A DNA stretch of 32,653 nt from Sphingobacteriales bacterium (GCA_014763615.1 JACXVB010000033.1:1-32653); one strand, 5' to 3'; counted from the stretch's first letter, positions 9,297 through 18,683 are shown. Notes: generated by a model from the sequence alone, not told the origin. Numbers and translations are program-made.

Positions 9297-10204
9297 TGGA
9301 TGTAATTATTTGTTTAGCCGAGAACAGCTATTGGCATGGAGTTGCCGCTTTAGTTAATTCATTAATAAAATGCCAATTTAAAGGGGTCTTATTTGTTGGC
9401 TATAGAGGTAACTTACCTACTTGGATTAATGATCAGCTCTCTTTAGTTGAAGGTAAAACTTATCGCATTAATGAAGATATCCAGCTACAGCTTATTGAAG
9501 TGAATACAAAAAGGCACTTAGGCTATGAAAAGGCTTTTTTTATTGCAGAAGTTTTGAAGGATCCTGCTATTGAGCGGCTTTTTTATTTTGATACCGATTG
9601 CATCCCAATTGCTGATTATCAATTTTATTTGAATTGGACTGATCATCATATCGGAGTATGTATGGACGAATGTTTCAAATTTATTCACGAAAATCATCCT
9701 TGGAAATTAGTATGGAAAGAAAAACTAGAAAGCTTTGGGTATCCATCAATCTATCAACATCCCTATATTAATAGTGGTTTTTTAGGCTTGAGCAAAATAA
9801 ATTTTAGTTTAATTGATACATGGGTTAATCTCACGTCGAGGTTAGAAAAAGAGGGGTTAGATACCTCATCATTCAATAAAAACCCTCTATTAGCTGTACA
9901 GGGTGATCAAGAGATTTTAAACATGGCTCTTTCAACCCTACCTCCTTCTATTATTTCTGTGATTGGACCAGAAGGAATGGGCTTTACTGAGCCTATTTAT
10001 TTAATGGTTCACTGCACTAGTGCTGAAAAACCATGGTCTAAAAATTTCTTATGGAGTTTCTTGAAGACTGGCAACAGACCCTCTTTGAGAGAAAAAATTT
10101 TCCTATCTTTTCTGAATGAAGATATCATGTGTATGAATAAATTTAAATACAGTCTCAAAAAAATAAATTTAACTTTAACTACACTTATTGCCAGAATATT
10201 TTGA
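9296..10204 (+). CDS. Putative GT-A glycosyltransferase
   Basis: A 302-residue protein with the look of a GT8-like GT-A enzyme. The N-terminal strand MDVIICLAENSYWHGVAAL is followed by a DxD motif in LFYFDTDCIPI (DTD at 99-101), and a later HPYINSGFLGLSK matches the NSG-type pocket of GT8 proteins. HCTSAEKPW near residue 240 resembles the histidine that binds metal in that family. I do not recognise a closer relative. The C-terminus is basic (KFKYSLKKINL) and could lie against the membrane. Confidence 0.65.
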   Translation: MDVIICLAENSYWHGVAALVNSLIKCQFKGVLFVGYRGNLPTWINDQLSLVEGKTYRINEDIQLQLIEVNTKRHLGYEKAFFIAEVLKDPAIERLFYFDTDCIPIADYQFYLNWTDHHIGVCMDECFKFIHENHPWKLVWKEKLESFGYPSIYQHPYINSGFLGLSKINFSLIDTWVNLTSRLEKEGLDTSSFNKNPLLAVQGDQEILNMALSTLPPSIISVIGPEGMGFTEPIYLMVHCTSAEKPWSKNFLWSFLKTGNRPSLREKIFLSFLNEDIMCMNKFKYSLKKINLTLTTLIARIF

Positions 10205-11301
10205 AATTCACTATCATCACCCGTTATTATCACCCTACTCCAGATGGCATCGCCCATCATAGCGCTTATTTGCATCATTATTTAACGGAAGCTGGGCATA
10301 GCGTACAGGTGATTTATGATGATGGGATTATAGGTTTACATGCCAATGAAATTGGGATTTTGGTCAATAAGATCAAAAGGCAAAAAGCCGATTGGGTAAT
10401 TTTTCAATATAATGGCTATAGCTATAATCGCTTCGGGGCGCCTTCTTGGTTATCTAAATTTTACAGACGCATTCGCCATGCACAAGATACCCGTTTATGC
10501 CTGATTGTTCATGAAACTTACATCAGAAAGGAGAGCAGTCTTAAGCTCAGAATTTATCGCTTTTTGCAAAAAAGGACCTTAAAGAAAGTCTCCAAATATG
10601 CGGATTTAATTTTGACCACTACGCACCTCTATAAATCACAACTTAAAGAATTTAACAGAAAGGCTCATTTGGCTTTCACCCCTTCCAATTTTGAAGATTT
10701 TATTAAAGAATTAGCACCTGAAACGAAAACAGAAGGGCAATTAGTTTTAGGTACCTTTGGTAATCGTGATCCAGAGTTTTTATTAAATGTTCTAGCACAT
10801 TTGGACGATTTGGGTTTAAACTGTGAATTTTTATTTATTGGGAATTATCAACCTCAGTATATTAAATCAATAAAAGAGTATACTAAGAAGCTGAAGCACA
10901 TTAAAATTAGTAGAAGTGGGAAATTAACGGATAGAAATATTGTTAAATTTCTTTACAGATTGGATGCTTTTATTCTTTTGGAACCTGTAAGAGCAGATAT
11001 GGGAGGAGGATTGAATACCAAAAGTGGTTCGAGCGCTACCGCCTTATGTATGGGTATCCCCATATTTTCTACTAAAGGTGATTTTACAGATGAAAATGTA
11101 TTCAAGACTGATATCAATTATATCCAATTAGATCCCGAAAATCATATTAAAAGTGCAAAAATCATTTTTAACACTGTTAATGAACAGGAGAAATTAAAAC
11201 TAATTGGAGCTGCCGGGAAAAAACTTTATGAGGAGGAATTTTCTTGGCCCAATTATACTGCAAAGATTTTAAAATTAATGGAGGCAAGAAATGAAAAATA
11301 G
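10201..11301 (+). CDS. GT4-like glycosyltransferase with TTG start
   Basis: A 366-residue GT-B protein. The opening MKFTIITRYYHPTPDGIAHH is the usual first strand and loop. The start is TTG, overlapping the TGA of the previous gene by three bases; no ATG precedes the conserved strand. The donor region reads LLEPVRADMGGGLNTKSG and lacks the normal EGxxxxxxE spacing, so the enzyme belongs to a divergent branch or uses a different phosphate contact. Composition is closer to 40% G+C than the AT-rich genes before it, which marks a mosaic boundary near 10.2 kb. Confidence 0.72.
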   Translation: MKFTIITRYYHPTPDGIAHHSAYLHHYLTEAGHSVQVIYDDGIIGLHANEIGILVNKIKRQKADWVIFQYNGYSYNRFGAPSWLSKFYRRIRHAQDTRLCLIVHETYIRKESSLKLRIYRFLQKRTLKKVSKYADLILTTTHLYKSQLKEFNRKAHLAFTPSNFEDFIKELAPETKTEGQLVLGTFGNRDPEFLLNVLAHLDDLGLNCEFLFIGNYQPQYIKSIKEYTKKLKHIKISRSGKLTDRNIVKFLYRLDAFILLEPVRADMGGGLNTKSGSSATALCMGIPIFSTKGDFTDENVFKTDINYIQLDPENHIKSAKIIFNTVNEQEKLKLIGAAGKKLYEEEFSWPNYTAKILKLMEARNEK

Positions 11302-11995
11302 GGGCTTTTGGTATAGAAGATTAGCTCCCATTTTTTCTTGTGTGCTAAAGACAGATGGACAACAATTTATAGCTTTAAAAAGTAAACATCATATTGCTGC
11401 TTTTCAGGATGTATATGTAAACCCATTTTATTGGGAGGCATTATTGCAATTGAAATTTATACCCCAAACCATTTTTGATTTAGGCGCCAATGTTGGTTTT
11501 TTTAGTAGCCTTTGTGCCCAAATTATCTATTACCGTGAACAGGATGCTTTATGTGACTTTTTTCTAATTGAAGCCAACCCACAATTAGTCAAAGAACTCC
11601 AAAAAAATTCAACTGATTTAATTCATGGAAAAACTCAGGTGATTTATGGATTAGCTGGACCTAAAGAGACGAGTTTGTTTAAAACCAATAAGGCTAATTT
11701 GTTGGCTAGCCAAATTACTGAGAAAGGCGGACAACAAACACCCTATGTCAATTTTAATGAACTCCCACATCCAGACCTCTTAAAAATTGATATTGAGGGT
11801 GCCGAACAATTGTTATTTGCCAATTACTTAGAATGGGTACTCTCTGCCGGAGCTATTATTATTGAATTTCATTTTGATGGGAAAATTTTAGAGGAAGCTA
11901 TGCAAGTATTGACCCAAGGTGGATTTGAATTGATCATCAACAGATTTGAATCTAGTGGATACAGTAACCAATTATGGATCAAAAAAGAATCTTAG
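11291..11995 (+). CDS. FkbM-family methyltransferase
   Basis: A second FkbM-like methyltransferase, 234 residues, shorter than the one at 8.5 kb. It has SAM loop DLGANVGFFSS (63-73), FLIEANPQLVKEL as the second SAM contact, and LLKIDIEGAEQLLF, the family signature. Two FkbM enzymes plus a TylF-type enzyme suggest up to three methylations on the polysaccharide. It overlaps the gene before by 11 bases and the gene after by 22. Confidence 0.85.
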   Translation: MKNRGFWYRRLAPIFSCVLKTDGQQFIALKSKHHIAAFQDVYVNPFYWEALLQLKFIPQTIFDLGANVGFFSSLCAQIIYYREQDALCDFFLIEANPQLVKELQKNSTDLIHGKTQVIYGLAGPKETSLFKTNKANLLASQITEKGGQQTPYVNFNELPHPDLLKIDIEGAEQLLFANYLEWVLSAGAIIIEFHFDGKILEEAMQVLTQGGFELIINRFESSGYSNQLWIKKES

Positions 11996-13011
11996 TTTAT
12001 ACTGAAAGTTTCTTACCTTCTTTGGGGGGGCTAGAAAATAATACTCTATTGCTCTGCAAAAGTTTAAGTCAGTTAGGTTATCCCGTTACTTTATTAACGC
12101 CACAATTACATGCACAAGCCTTTGAAGATTTCAAAGTGGTAGAAAGCAGGTCATTAGCCGCTTATTTCAAATTGGTCCGCACACATGATTTGGTGATTGT
12201 AAATGGCGGAGTGTCTTTTAAAAGTGTAATTCCTAGTGTTTTATTAGGCAAACCTTTTTGGATCATCTATCAAATGGCTTCTTTATACAAAAATGTGGAT
12301 CGGCCGAGCAGGATAGAAAAGCTAAAGGACCAATGCAGACGGTTTTTGGCTGGCTTTGCCCAAAAAAACATAGGGGTAAGCCGTTATAGCTATGAGCGTT
12401 TAAGAGAAATATTTGGAAACAAAAAGACAGATTTACTCATTAATCCTGCTGCTGCACAATTTGTAAAGCAAAGTTCTCCCAAAGTATATAGCACTCCTTT
12501 TATTTGTTTATTTTCTGGAAGATTGATTGCAGGGAAAGGGATACACCTATTGGTGGAGGGGATTAAAGAATTATTTGATGAAGGTGATGCCATCCAATTG
12601 CGTATTGCAGGAAAAGGGCCCGAGTGGGAAGTGCTGCAAAAAAATCCACATCCCTCCTTTCTGTTATTGGGCAGTAAAAGTGCAGCAGAGCTGGTTAAAG
12701 AATATCAAGCAGCCCATTTAACAGTGATACCCTCTGGTAGCCATATCGAGGGCTCGCCCCTCACCTTAGCCGAATCTTTGCTATGCGGCACACCTGTTTT
12801 GGTATCCAATCAAGCGGCTATGACACATGGTGTACAGCACCCGCAATTGGTGTTTAAAAGTAATCACCGTGAGGATTTAAAAGAAAAATTGAAATGGATA
12901 ATGCAGGCCGAGCACTATCAAGAATTGCTAGTGCATAGTGCAAATATTGCCAAACAATATAGCTATTCGCATTATTTTGATACTTTAGCAGCATTGTCAA
13001 AATCATGTTGA
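11974..13011 (+). CDS. GT4-family glycosyltransferase
   Basis: A GT-B glycosyltransferase of 345 residues. TESFLPSLGGLENNTLLLCK (10-29) is the first glycine-rich loop. FSGRLIAGKGIHLLVEGI marks the start of the second domain, and GSPLTLAESLLCGTPVLVSN the donor-binding region with its acidic pair (EGSPLTLAE). It is close to the GT4 consensus and needs no unusual reading. The 7-base overlap with the membrane protein gene that follows suggests coupled translation. Confidence 0.86.
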   Translation: MDQKRILVYTESFLPSLGGLENNTLLLCKSLSQLGYPVTLLTPQLHAQAFEDFKVVESRSLAAYFKLVRTHDLVIVNGGVSFKSVIPSVLLGKPFWIIYQMASLYKNVDRPSRIEKLKDQCRRFLAGFAQKNIGVSRYSYERLREIFGNKKTDLLINPAAAQFVKQSSPKVYSTPFICLFSGRLIAGKGIHLLVEGIKELFDEGDAIQLRIAGKGPEWEVLQKNPHPSFLLLGSKSAAELVKEYQAAHLTVIPSGSHIEGSPLTLAESLLCGTPVLVSNQAAMTHGVQHPQLVFKSNHREDLKEKLKWIMQAEHYQELLVHSANIAKQYSYSHYFDTLAALSKSC

Positions 13012-14294
13012 AGATTTTAAAAGCCGCTTGGTTAAATATCAGAAATGAAAAAAGGTTAAGAATTATTCTTTATCTTTTCCTCTTTACTACGCTTTCTGGA
13101 GCGATAAGGAAATGGGTGGTGAGCTCCAATGTGCTATCTAACGCTATTTTAGGGATACAATTGCTCATTCCATTTATTTTCATTTTTTTTAAAGATGCCT
13201 TTAAATTTAATGGTCGGCAACAAAACCTTTTTGTGGTTTTAGTGCTCTATATTTTTTCACTATTTCTTTTGGCGGCTAATCCTTTAGGGGCCACCTTAGG
13301 GCATGGCCTCTTAGGGATTCTAGTGCATTTGGGCTTTTGGCTACCTATGTTCATTTACCTGAAAGACCGGGCGCATTATCCCATTGAAAAATTAATTCCC
13401 TTTTTTATTGTTATTTGTTTAGCACAGGTGATTTTAGCCTCCATTCAATCTCAATTACCACCAGATGCTTTCATTAACCGTTATGCTACCGATTATAATA
13501 ATGGAGCAGCAGATGCTTTGGTGGGTAATGCCGTAAGGGTGACGGGTACTTTTAGCTATATCAGCGGCTATGGGTCCTTCATGCTCTTTTATACCTTGGT
13601 GGCTTGTGCGCTCATTAAAATACGTTATCAACCCTTTGTTTTGGTCCCTTTTTTGGCTTTAGGTTATTACGGGGCATTGATTTCAGGCTCCAGAGGAACT
13701 ACTTATTCTTATCTGATTATTGTAGGTTTATTCATTTTAACTTCTGTAAATCTGAAAGCCAATGCGAAATTAATCGGCGGAACGCTTCTGGTGGTCTTGG
13801 TATTGGGGATTTTGAATTTTGTTACCAATGATCCTTTACATATCTACCAAAAATTTGAAGATAGCTCTAATAATTTTAACGAAAGGGTCAACGGAACAGA
13901 TGACAATACAAAAGGGAGAGTAATGGGTGCCATTGATGAGGTCATTTACCTAAATTATGCCCATGACTTATTCGGGGCAGGATTAGGCTCTACCTATCAA
14001 GGGGCGAATGCCCTATTTGGGAATAACCCCAATTTGGATGGGCAAGGTTATGAAACGGAACCTAAAAGGGTAATTTTAGAAGGGGGCTATTTCTTACTCA
14101 TTTTAAGATTGGTGATGCTGTTCTACTTGATACTCAATTTAAAAGGGAACTTCTTTTTTAAAGCCGCCATTGTGGTCTTGTCTATTTTTGTATTTAGCAT
14201 CATTTACAATACCTATAATTGTTTTTATTTGCTCCTGGGTTTGATGCTTTTAGATAGAATTGATAATCAAGAGGGTACGTACAAATTAATTTGA
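13005..14294 (+). CDS. O-antigen ligase/polymerase, multi-span membrane protein
   Basis: A 429-residue membrane protein with roughly ten hydrophobic segments and one larger polar loop at about residues 265-345 (from NDPLHIYQKFEDSSNNFNER on), the layout of Wzy/WaaL proteins. The loop contains NERVNGTDDNTKGRV, with Arg residues typical of this fold's periplasmic loop. With an ABC exporter in the same operon, a ligase role (joining the finished polymer to lipid A-core or another lipid) is more likely than Wzy polymerisation, but sequence alone does not decide. No Wzx flippase or Wzz regulator is in the window. Confidence 0.75.
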   Translation: MLKILKAAWLNIRNEKRLRIILYLFLFTTLSGAIRKWVVSSNVLSNAILGIQLLIPFIFIFFKDAFKFNGRQQNLFVVLVLYIFSLFLLAANPLGATLGHGLLGILVHLGFWLPMFIYLKDRAHYPIEKLIPFFIVICLAQVILASIQSQLPPDAFINRYATDYNNGAADALVGNAVRVTGTFSYISGYGSFMLFYTLVACALIKIRYQPFVLVPFLALGYYGALISGSRGTTYSYLIIVGLFILTSVNLKANAKLIGGTLLVVLVLGILNFVTNDPLHIYQKFEDSSNNFNERVNGTDDNTKGRVMGAIDEVIYLNYAHDLFGAGLGSTYQGANALFGNNPNLDGQGYETEPKRVILEGGYFLLILRLVMLFYLILNLKGNFFFKAAIVVLSIFVFSIIYNTYNCFYLLLGLMLLDRIDNQEGTYKLI

Positions 14295-14295
14295 A

Positions 14296-15312
14296 ATGAA
14301 GCAAACTAAACTACCTTCATTAGACGGGCTGAGGGGCATTGCAATACTAATTGTGATTTTTGCCCATTTTAATAATCATTGGCATTTTAAATTTTTAGGT
14401 CTGCTGGTTAATGCAGGTATTTTTGGTGTCTATATATTTTTTGTGTTAAGTGGTTTTTTAATTACAACCTTATTATTGAGAGAAAGGGATGAAAACCACA
14501 ACATTAATCTTTCTAATTTTTATAAAAGGAGGGCACTAAGAATAGTACCTTTATCTTGGTTTTACGTGATTGTTACTATACTAATTTCTGTTATAGTACA
14601 AAAACCTTCATTAATAGAAAATTTTTGGATTCCTAGCTTATACCTCGTTAATATTAGTGGCATAGGCGCCGTAAGCTATAATTTTTTGCACTATTGGTCA
14701 TTATCTGCTGAGGAACAGTATTATCTTATAATACCTCCTTTTATGAAGTATAAGCCTAATCAAATTAAAATTATTTTATTTATCATCTTAATTTTAACAT
14801 TTTCCGTACGCTTTCTTAGTCGTTATTCCTCTTCTTTTTACATTTCAGTTCTGATTGATATTAGTAGAAATATGGATGGCTTACTGATTGGATCAATTTT
14901 GGCATTATTCTATCATACCGGTAAAATAAAAATTAATCAACTTTTACTGAAATACAGAGATGTTATCAATATTTTAGGTCTACTTATGTTGATGATACTT
15001 AATCATGAAACTAACTACTTGATATTAAAAATATTTGCTAACCATACTTTTTATTCACTTATCATTGGGTTTATCATCGTCTTAAATTTACAACCATCAG
15101 AAGATTATTCTTTTAGATTTTTAAATAGTAAAATTCTGAGTCAAATAGGAGTTATTTCCTATAGCATTTATATTTGGCAACAATTATTTAGTAGTGATAT
15201 TATTCCATTTCCTACAATTATCAATTTTCTTCTCACTTTTATAGTAGCTTGGTTATCCTATCATTATTTTGAAAAACCTTTTCTGAAACTTAAGAAGAGA
15301 TATGCCACATGA
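14296..15312 (+). CDS. Acyltransferase 3 (OafA-like membrane O-acyltransferase)
   Basis: An integral-membrane O-acyltransferase of 338 residues. The N-terminal SLDGLRGIAILIVIFAHF (8-25), with His24 as the probable catalytic residue, is the family hallmark. FFVLSGFLITTLLLRERD follows, then ten or so hydrophobic segments. It would acetylate a polysaccharide at the inner membrane. There is no C-terminal SGNH domain. The gene is strongly AT-rich compared with the ligase gene next to it, so it may have a separate origin. It overlaps the next gene by 4 bases. Confidence 0.88.
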   Translation: MKQTKLPSLDGLRGIAILIVIFAHFNNHWHFKFLGLLVNAGIFGVYIFFVLSGFLITTLLLRERDENHNINLSNFYKRRALRIVPLSWFYVIVTILISVIVQKPSLIENFWIPSLYLVNISGIGAVSYNFLHYWSLSAEEQYYLIIPPFMKYKPNQIKIILFIILILTFSVRFLSRYSSSFYISVLIDISRNMDGLLIGSILALFYHTGKIKINQLLLKYRDVINILGLLMLMILNHETNYLILKIFANHTFYSLIIGFIIVLNLQPSEDYSFRFLNSKILSQIGVISYSIYIWQQLFSSDIIPFPTIINFLLTFIVAWLSYHYFEKPFLKLKKRYAT

Positions 15313-16856
15313 AATTATTGATTATCCATCCCGGTATTCAACATTCCTATCGCTTGGCCAATGCGGCGGTAGCTTCGGGTACTTTTGAGGAGGTGCATTT
15401 ACAGACTAGTGTATTGTATCCTGAACAAGAAAAGCCTTGGCTCAAGAGTTTTCAAAAGCGGAAAAAGCCTATTCTTCCTGAGGTGAGGATTCATCGTCAT
15501 CTCATTTATGAGCTGTTGGCTAGGTTGAGCCGAAACGTTTACAATAAAATCATCATCAACCCGAACAAGCAGGTACATAATAATCCCATTTATGTTTGGC
15601 AGTTTATTTTTGGATGTATTTGTTTGCCTTTTTTATGGCGCCATCGGAAAAATAGCCTATTGGTCTGCTTTGAAACGGCGGGTTGGCCCCTCACCTATTT
15701 TGCTCAAAAGTGGGGCATTCCGGTGGTCATGGATTTTGCATCGATTAGTCATGAAAGGGCAGAAAGTTTAGGCATCCATGAAACTAATCTGGGTAAAGCT
15801 ATCAAGATAAGGGAAAGACAGCATATTGATTTCGCTTTTTTTTGTTCTGATTTTTGTAGGCGAAGTTTTGAAGGGAGGACTGCTGCGAAGATGGATTTTG
15901 TGTTGTATTTGGGGGCGGACGCTATAGTAGAAAGTGGAAAGTGGAAAGTGGAAAGTATAGAGTCGGGAGTCGGGAGTCCGAAGTTGGGAGTCCGAAGTCC
16001 GAAGTCGGAAGTTGGAAGTGAAGCGGCTGGTGAGGAAGAAATAAGGGAAGTGTCTGAAGTAGAAAGTTTAAAGTCAGAAGTGGAAAGTAGAGAGGCAAGT
16101 GAAAAGTCGGAAGTCGGAGGTCTGAAGTCCGAGGTGGGAAGTGAGCAAAGTGCAAATAGAGAGTCTGAGGTTCAAAGTGTGGAGTCGAAAGTCCGAGGTC
16201 TGGATTCCGAAGTTGAAGGTAAAGCGGCAAGTGAAAAGTCGGAAGTCCGAGGTCCGAAGTCCGAGGTGGGAAATATGGATTTGGGTTTGAAAAGGCGGTT
16301 AAAGATTTCTTTTATTGCGAATTTAGAGTATCGAAAGGGATTAGACATTTTGTTGGAGGCACTTTATGCCTATACTTATCCCGCCTTTTTAGAAGTGCAT
16401 TTGATTGGAAAAATTAGAAAAGATTGGGTAGCAGAGCATCTCCCTAAAACCATCGTAAATGACAAAGTAAAGCTAGTTTATCAACCCGCCATGAGTCAAC
16501 AAGAATTGTTTACTTATTTGGCGCAACAACACTTTGATTTGAATGTGCAACCTAGTCGCTTTGATTCTTTTGCGATGGTAGTACCCGAAACCATGATGCA
16601 AGGTATTCCAAATTTAGTCTCACCTTTTGTAGGTGCTGGTGAAATGCTTCAAAATGGTGTTGATGGATTTGTGATGAGTGAATTAGATGCTGCGACATTA
16701 GCTCAGTCTATCTCAAGTTTTATTAACTTATCACATAAGGAGTTACCCAATTTAAAAAGTGAGGTATTGAAAAAAGCAGCCCAAATGACTTGGGCGAATT
16801 ATGATTTGGCAGTTGGGGAAGCGATGAGAGAAGTAATGGCTATATTAGGTGTATGA
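15309..16856 (+). CDS. GT4 glycosyltransferase with 115-residue repeat insert
   Basis: A GT-B glycosyltransferase of 515 residues, about 115 longer than expected. Residues 1-207 form the first domain (LLIIHPGIQHSYRLANAA at the start). Residues 208-322 are a low-complexity insert made of the cycle SEVGSPK/SEVRGPK, translated from degenerate AGTCSGA 7-mers. The second domain resumes at LKISFIANLEYRKGLDIL (331-348) and ends normally, with QPSRFDSFAMVVPETMMQG as the donor site. The insert lies at the join of the two domains, where extra chain can be tolerated. The frame is intact on both sides, so the enzyme may still be made. Confidence 0.8.
   Translation: MKLLIIHPGIQHSYRLANAAVASGTFEEVHLQTSVLYPEQEKPWLKSFQKRKKPILPEVRIHRHLIYELLARLSRNVYNKIIINPNKQVHNNPIYVWQFIFGCICLPFLWRHRKNSLLVCFETAGWPLTYFAQKWGIPVVMDFASISHERAESLGIHETNLGKAIKIRERQHIDFAFFCSDFCRRSFEGRTAAKMDFVLYLGADAIVESGKWKVESIESGVGSPKLGVRSPKSEVGSEAAGEEEIREVSEVESLKSEVESREASEKSEVGGLKSEVGSEQSANRESEVQSVESKVRGLDSEVEGKAASEKSEVRGPKSEVGNMDLGLKRRLKISFIANLEYRKGLDILLEALYAYTYPAFLEVHLIGKIRKDWVAEHLPKTIVNDKVKLVYQPAMSQQELFTYLAQQHFDLNVQPSRFDSFAMVVPETMMQGIPNLVSPFVGAGEMLQNGVDGFVMSELDAATLAQSISSFINLSHKELPNLKSEVLKKAAQMTWANYDLAVGEAMREVMAILGV
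15930..16274 (+). repeat. 7-mer tract inside a glycosyltransferase gene
   Basis: About 345 bases of degenerate 7-mers, mostly AGTCGGA, AGTCCGA, AGTTGGA and AGTGGAA, interrupted by short non-matching pieces. The period is clearest at 15960-16020, where successive AGTC/AGTT starts are 7 bases apart. Three units make 21 bases and 7 codons, so every frame reads the same peptide cycle. The opposite strand is also largely open, which explains a spurious minus-strand frame here. Confidence 0.88.
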
Positions 16857-17347
16857 AAGTAGCTTTTATTGTAGAGTTTCCGACGCAGTTTGAAGTGCCT
16901 TTTTATCAGTACATGAGTAAGAGGCTAAAAGTTGAAAGTGAGGCCTCGACTTCCAGCCAGAAGGGTGAACAGACCTACCTGTCGGACAGGCTGGTGATGG
17001 GGCTGACAAGGAGTGAAAACTTAGGAGTGGGAAGTGAAGCGACTTTTGAACCCGAAATTATGGAGCTAGCAGGGGGTGTGCAAGTAGTTTTTAGTCAGCC
17101 TAAAACTAACCTAAAAACTAACCTAAAAATTAACCTAAAAATTAACCTAAAAACTAAGGTCGCATTAATGAACTTACTGCAGCAAGATCCTCAAATTACT
17201 ATTCCTGAATTGAGTTTGGCGCTCGAAAAAAGTAGAAGTAGCGTAAAATCCTATCTTCAACAATTGAAGCAAGAAGGTAAAATAGAAAGAATTGGCGCCA
17301 AGAAAGGTGGCTTATGGAAGGTATTGGATGGAGATACCACAGCATAG
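16853..17347 (+). pseudogene. Chimera: glycosyltransferase 5' end joined to AlbA_2-type tail
   Basis: An open frame of 164 residues in three parts. Residues 1-20 (MKVAFIVEFPTQFEVPFYQY) nearly copy the start of the glycosyltransferase at 17361; only 3 of the first 59 bases differ. Residues about 24-63 come from repeat DNA (7-mers and CCTGTCGGACAGG at 16978). From about residue 64, FEPEIMELAGGVQVVF, a KTNLK/INLK linker and a winged helix (residues 104-156) match the C-terminal part of AlbA_2/divergent-AAA ATP-binding regulators. The AlbA and ATPase domains are missing. It is probably a remnant of an inserted gene, though the frame is open and a small DNA-binding protein could be made. Confidence 0.7.
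17099..17157 (+). repeat. 12-base tandem repeat encoding NLKT/NLKI
   Basis: About five units of CCTAAAAACTAA with A/T variation; the first unit is one base short. Twelve bases equal four codons, so copy number changes keep frame. Similar repeated linkers before a C-terminal winged helix are usual in AlbA_2-type ATP-binding proteins, so this repeat probably came with that gene tail. Confidence 0.8.
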
Positions 17348-17360
17348 TATGAAGGGAATC

Positions 17361-18683
17361 ATGAAAATAGCTTTTATTGTGGAGTTTCCGACTCAGTTTG
17401 AAGTGCCTTTTTATCAGTATGTGAATGAGCGGCTAAAGGCGGAAAGCTTAAGGCTTAAGGCAGAAGGCGGAAGGCGGAAGGCGGAAGGCGGAAGGCAAAA
17501 GGCGGAAGGCGGAAGGCAGAAGGCTATGGGCTTCGACTCCTCCTTCGACTCCTCCTTCGACTCCGCTCAGGAGGACATGGCTCAGGAGGACAGGTTAGTG
17601 CAGGGACGAGTAGACCTCTCCTCTTGTCGAGGTGACGGCGACTTTGAGTTTCATGTGATTTATAATTATACCGATCAGCAGGATTACCATGATGTTGAAT
17701 TGGGAAAAGAGGTGGGCTGGGGTTTTAATTTATATGAAGGTTATCGGTATTTCATTGCTGATAAAAAGGATATTATCCGCTCTGTTTCGGACTTATTAGA
17801 CCGAGAAAAATATGATTTTATCATCTTAAATGGATATAAAAATACGTACCAAGGTTTGGCGGAAGCTTGTAAAGGCAGAAATATCCCTATTGCGTTGAGG
17901 ATTGATGCCGTGGGCTATCATTTATCTCCATTGCGGTTTCTATTGAGGCGACTTTATCTCCCCTATGCCTATCGACACTTTGATCATTTTTTTGCAGTAG
18001 GTTCTGAAACTAGGAAATATCTTCGGCGCTTGGGTATTGCGGATAAGCGCATTCATTATTTTTCTTATGCCACAGACGATGCTTGGTTTGCCAAGCAGTC
18101 GCAAGACCGAGAAGCCATCCAGTCCATCAAAGCGCAATGGGGAATCAAAGCTGAAAAAATCATTTTAAGTGTGGCCAAATTTGTGCCTCGGGAAAGCCCT
18201 TGGGATTTAATCAAGGCTTTTATAGCTTTAAATGATCCGAGTTTGGCTTTAGTTCTGGTAGGTGATGGTGCTGAACGGACAGATTTAGAAAACTTTACGC
18301 AACCATATCCTCATTTGGCTATCCATTTCACGGGCTATGTCCCCTACCCTCAGCTACCTTTTTATTATGGCATGAGTACCATTTTTGTACATCCTGCACA
18401 GCATGAACCTTGGGGGGTTTCGGTACAGGAAGCCTTAGCTTGTGGATGTACCGTGATTGCTTCAGACAAAGTGGGTGCCGCCGTGGATCTCATTCAAGAA
18501 GGAGCAAATGGTTTTATTTATCCTTATGGCAATAGTAGTGCTTTAAGTTCTCAAATTATTCAATGTCTTGATCTAACAGAGTCAATTCTAAAAAGTAGTA
18601 CTGATGCTATCCTTAAAAAATGGAATTATGCGGCTATGTGGGAAGAAATTCAACAGGCTGCAATAAATTGTACCCGTAAATAA
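17361..18683 (+). CDS. GT4 glycosyltransferase with repeat insert near N-terminus
   Basis: A GT-B glycosyltransferase of 440 residues. The start used is the ATG of MKIAFIVEFPTQFEVPFYQY; an ATG at 17349 would add four residues. Residues about 26-93 are an insert: first KAEGGRR-type cycles from AAGGCGG 7-mers, then FDSSFDSSFDS from CTTCGACTC units, then VDLSSCRGDGD from another dispersed repeat. The enzyme resumes at FEFHVIYNYTDQQDYHDVEL, with KIILSVAKFVPRESPWDLIK beginning the second domain and HEPWGVSVQEALACG as donor site. The insert follows the first helix, before strand two. Its start codon lies 13 bases after the chimeric frame, whose first 60 bases are a copy of this gene's start. Confidence 0.82.
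   Translation: MKIAFIVEFPTQFEVPFYQYVNERLKAESLRLKAEGGRRKAEGGRQKAEGGRQKAMGFDSSFDSSFDSAQEDMAQEDRLVQGRVDLSSCRGDGDFEFHVIYNYTDQQDYHDVELGKEVGWGFNLYEGYRYFIADKKDIIRSVSDLLDREKYDFIILNGYKNTYQGLAEACKGRNIPIALRIDAVGYHLSPLRFLLRRLYLPYAYRHFDHFFAVGSETRKYLRRLGIADKRIHYFSYATDDAWFAKQSQDREAIQSIKAQWGIKAEKIILSVAKFVPRESPWDLIKAFIALNDPSLALVLVGDGAERTDLENFTQPYPHLAIHFTGYVPYPQLPFYYGMSTIFVHPAQHEPWGVSVQEALACGCTVIASDKVGAAVDLIQEGANGFIYPYGNSSALSSQIIQCLDLTESILKSSTDAILKKWNYAAMWEEIQQAAINCTRK
17436..17640 (+). repeat. Composite repeat insert within coding sequence
   Basis: Three repeat types in a row: AAGGCGG/AAGGCAG 7-mers (about 17455-17525), three TTCGACTCC units ending in CCGCTCAGGAGGACA (about 17529-17605), and a block GTGCAGGGACGAGTAGACC...GAGGTGACGGCG (about 17599-17640). 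The last block resembles an intergenic copy at 19091-19131. All are read in frame by the glycosyltransferase gene. Confidence 0.8.

Noticed and set aside
15922-16230. Minus-strand open frame over the 7-mer tract
   Set aside because: Pure low-complexity translation of the complement of the repeats; the 7-mers leave this strand open too. The plus-strand glycosyltransferase explains the region.
15930-16274. CRISPR array
   Set aside because: The period is 7 bases with no unique spacers, the tract lies in a coding frame, and no cas genes are present.
17292-17360. Upstream extension of the glycosyltransferase into the chimeric frame
   Set aside because: The extra residues (MAPRKVAYGRYWMEIPQHS) are another-frame reading of the AlbA_2-type tail; MKIAFIVEF is the family start.
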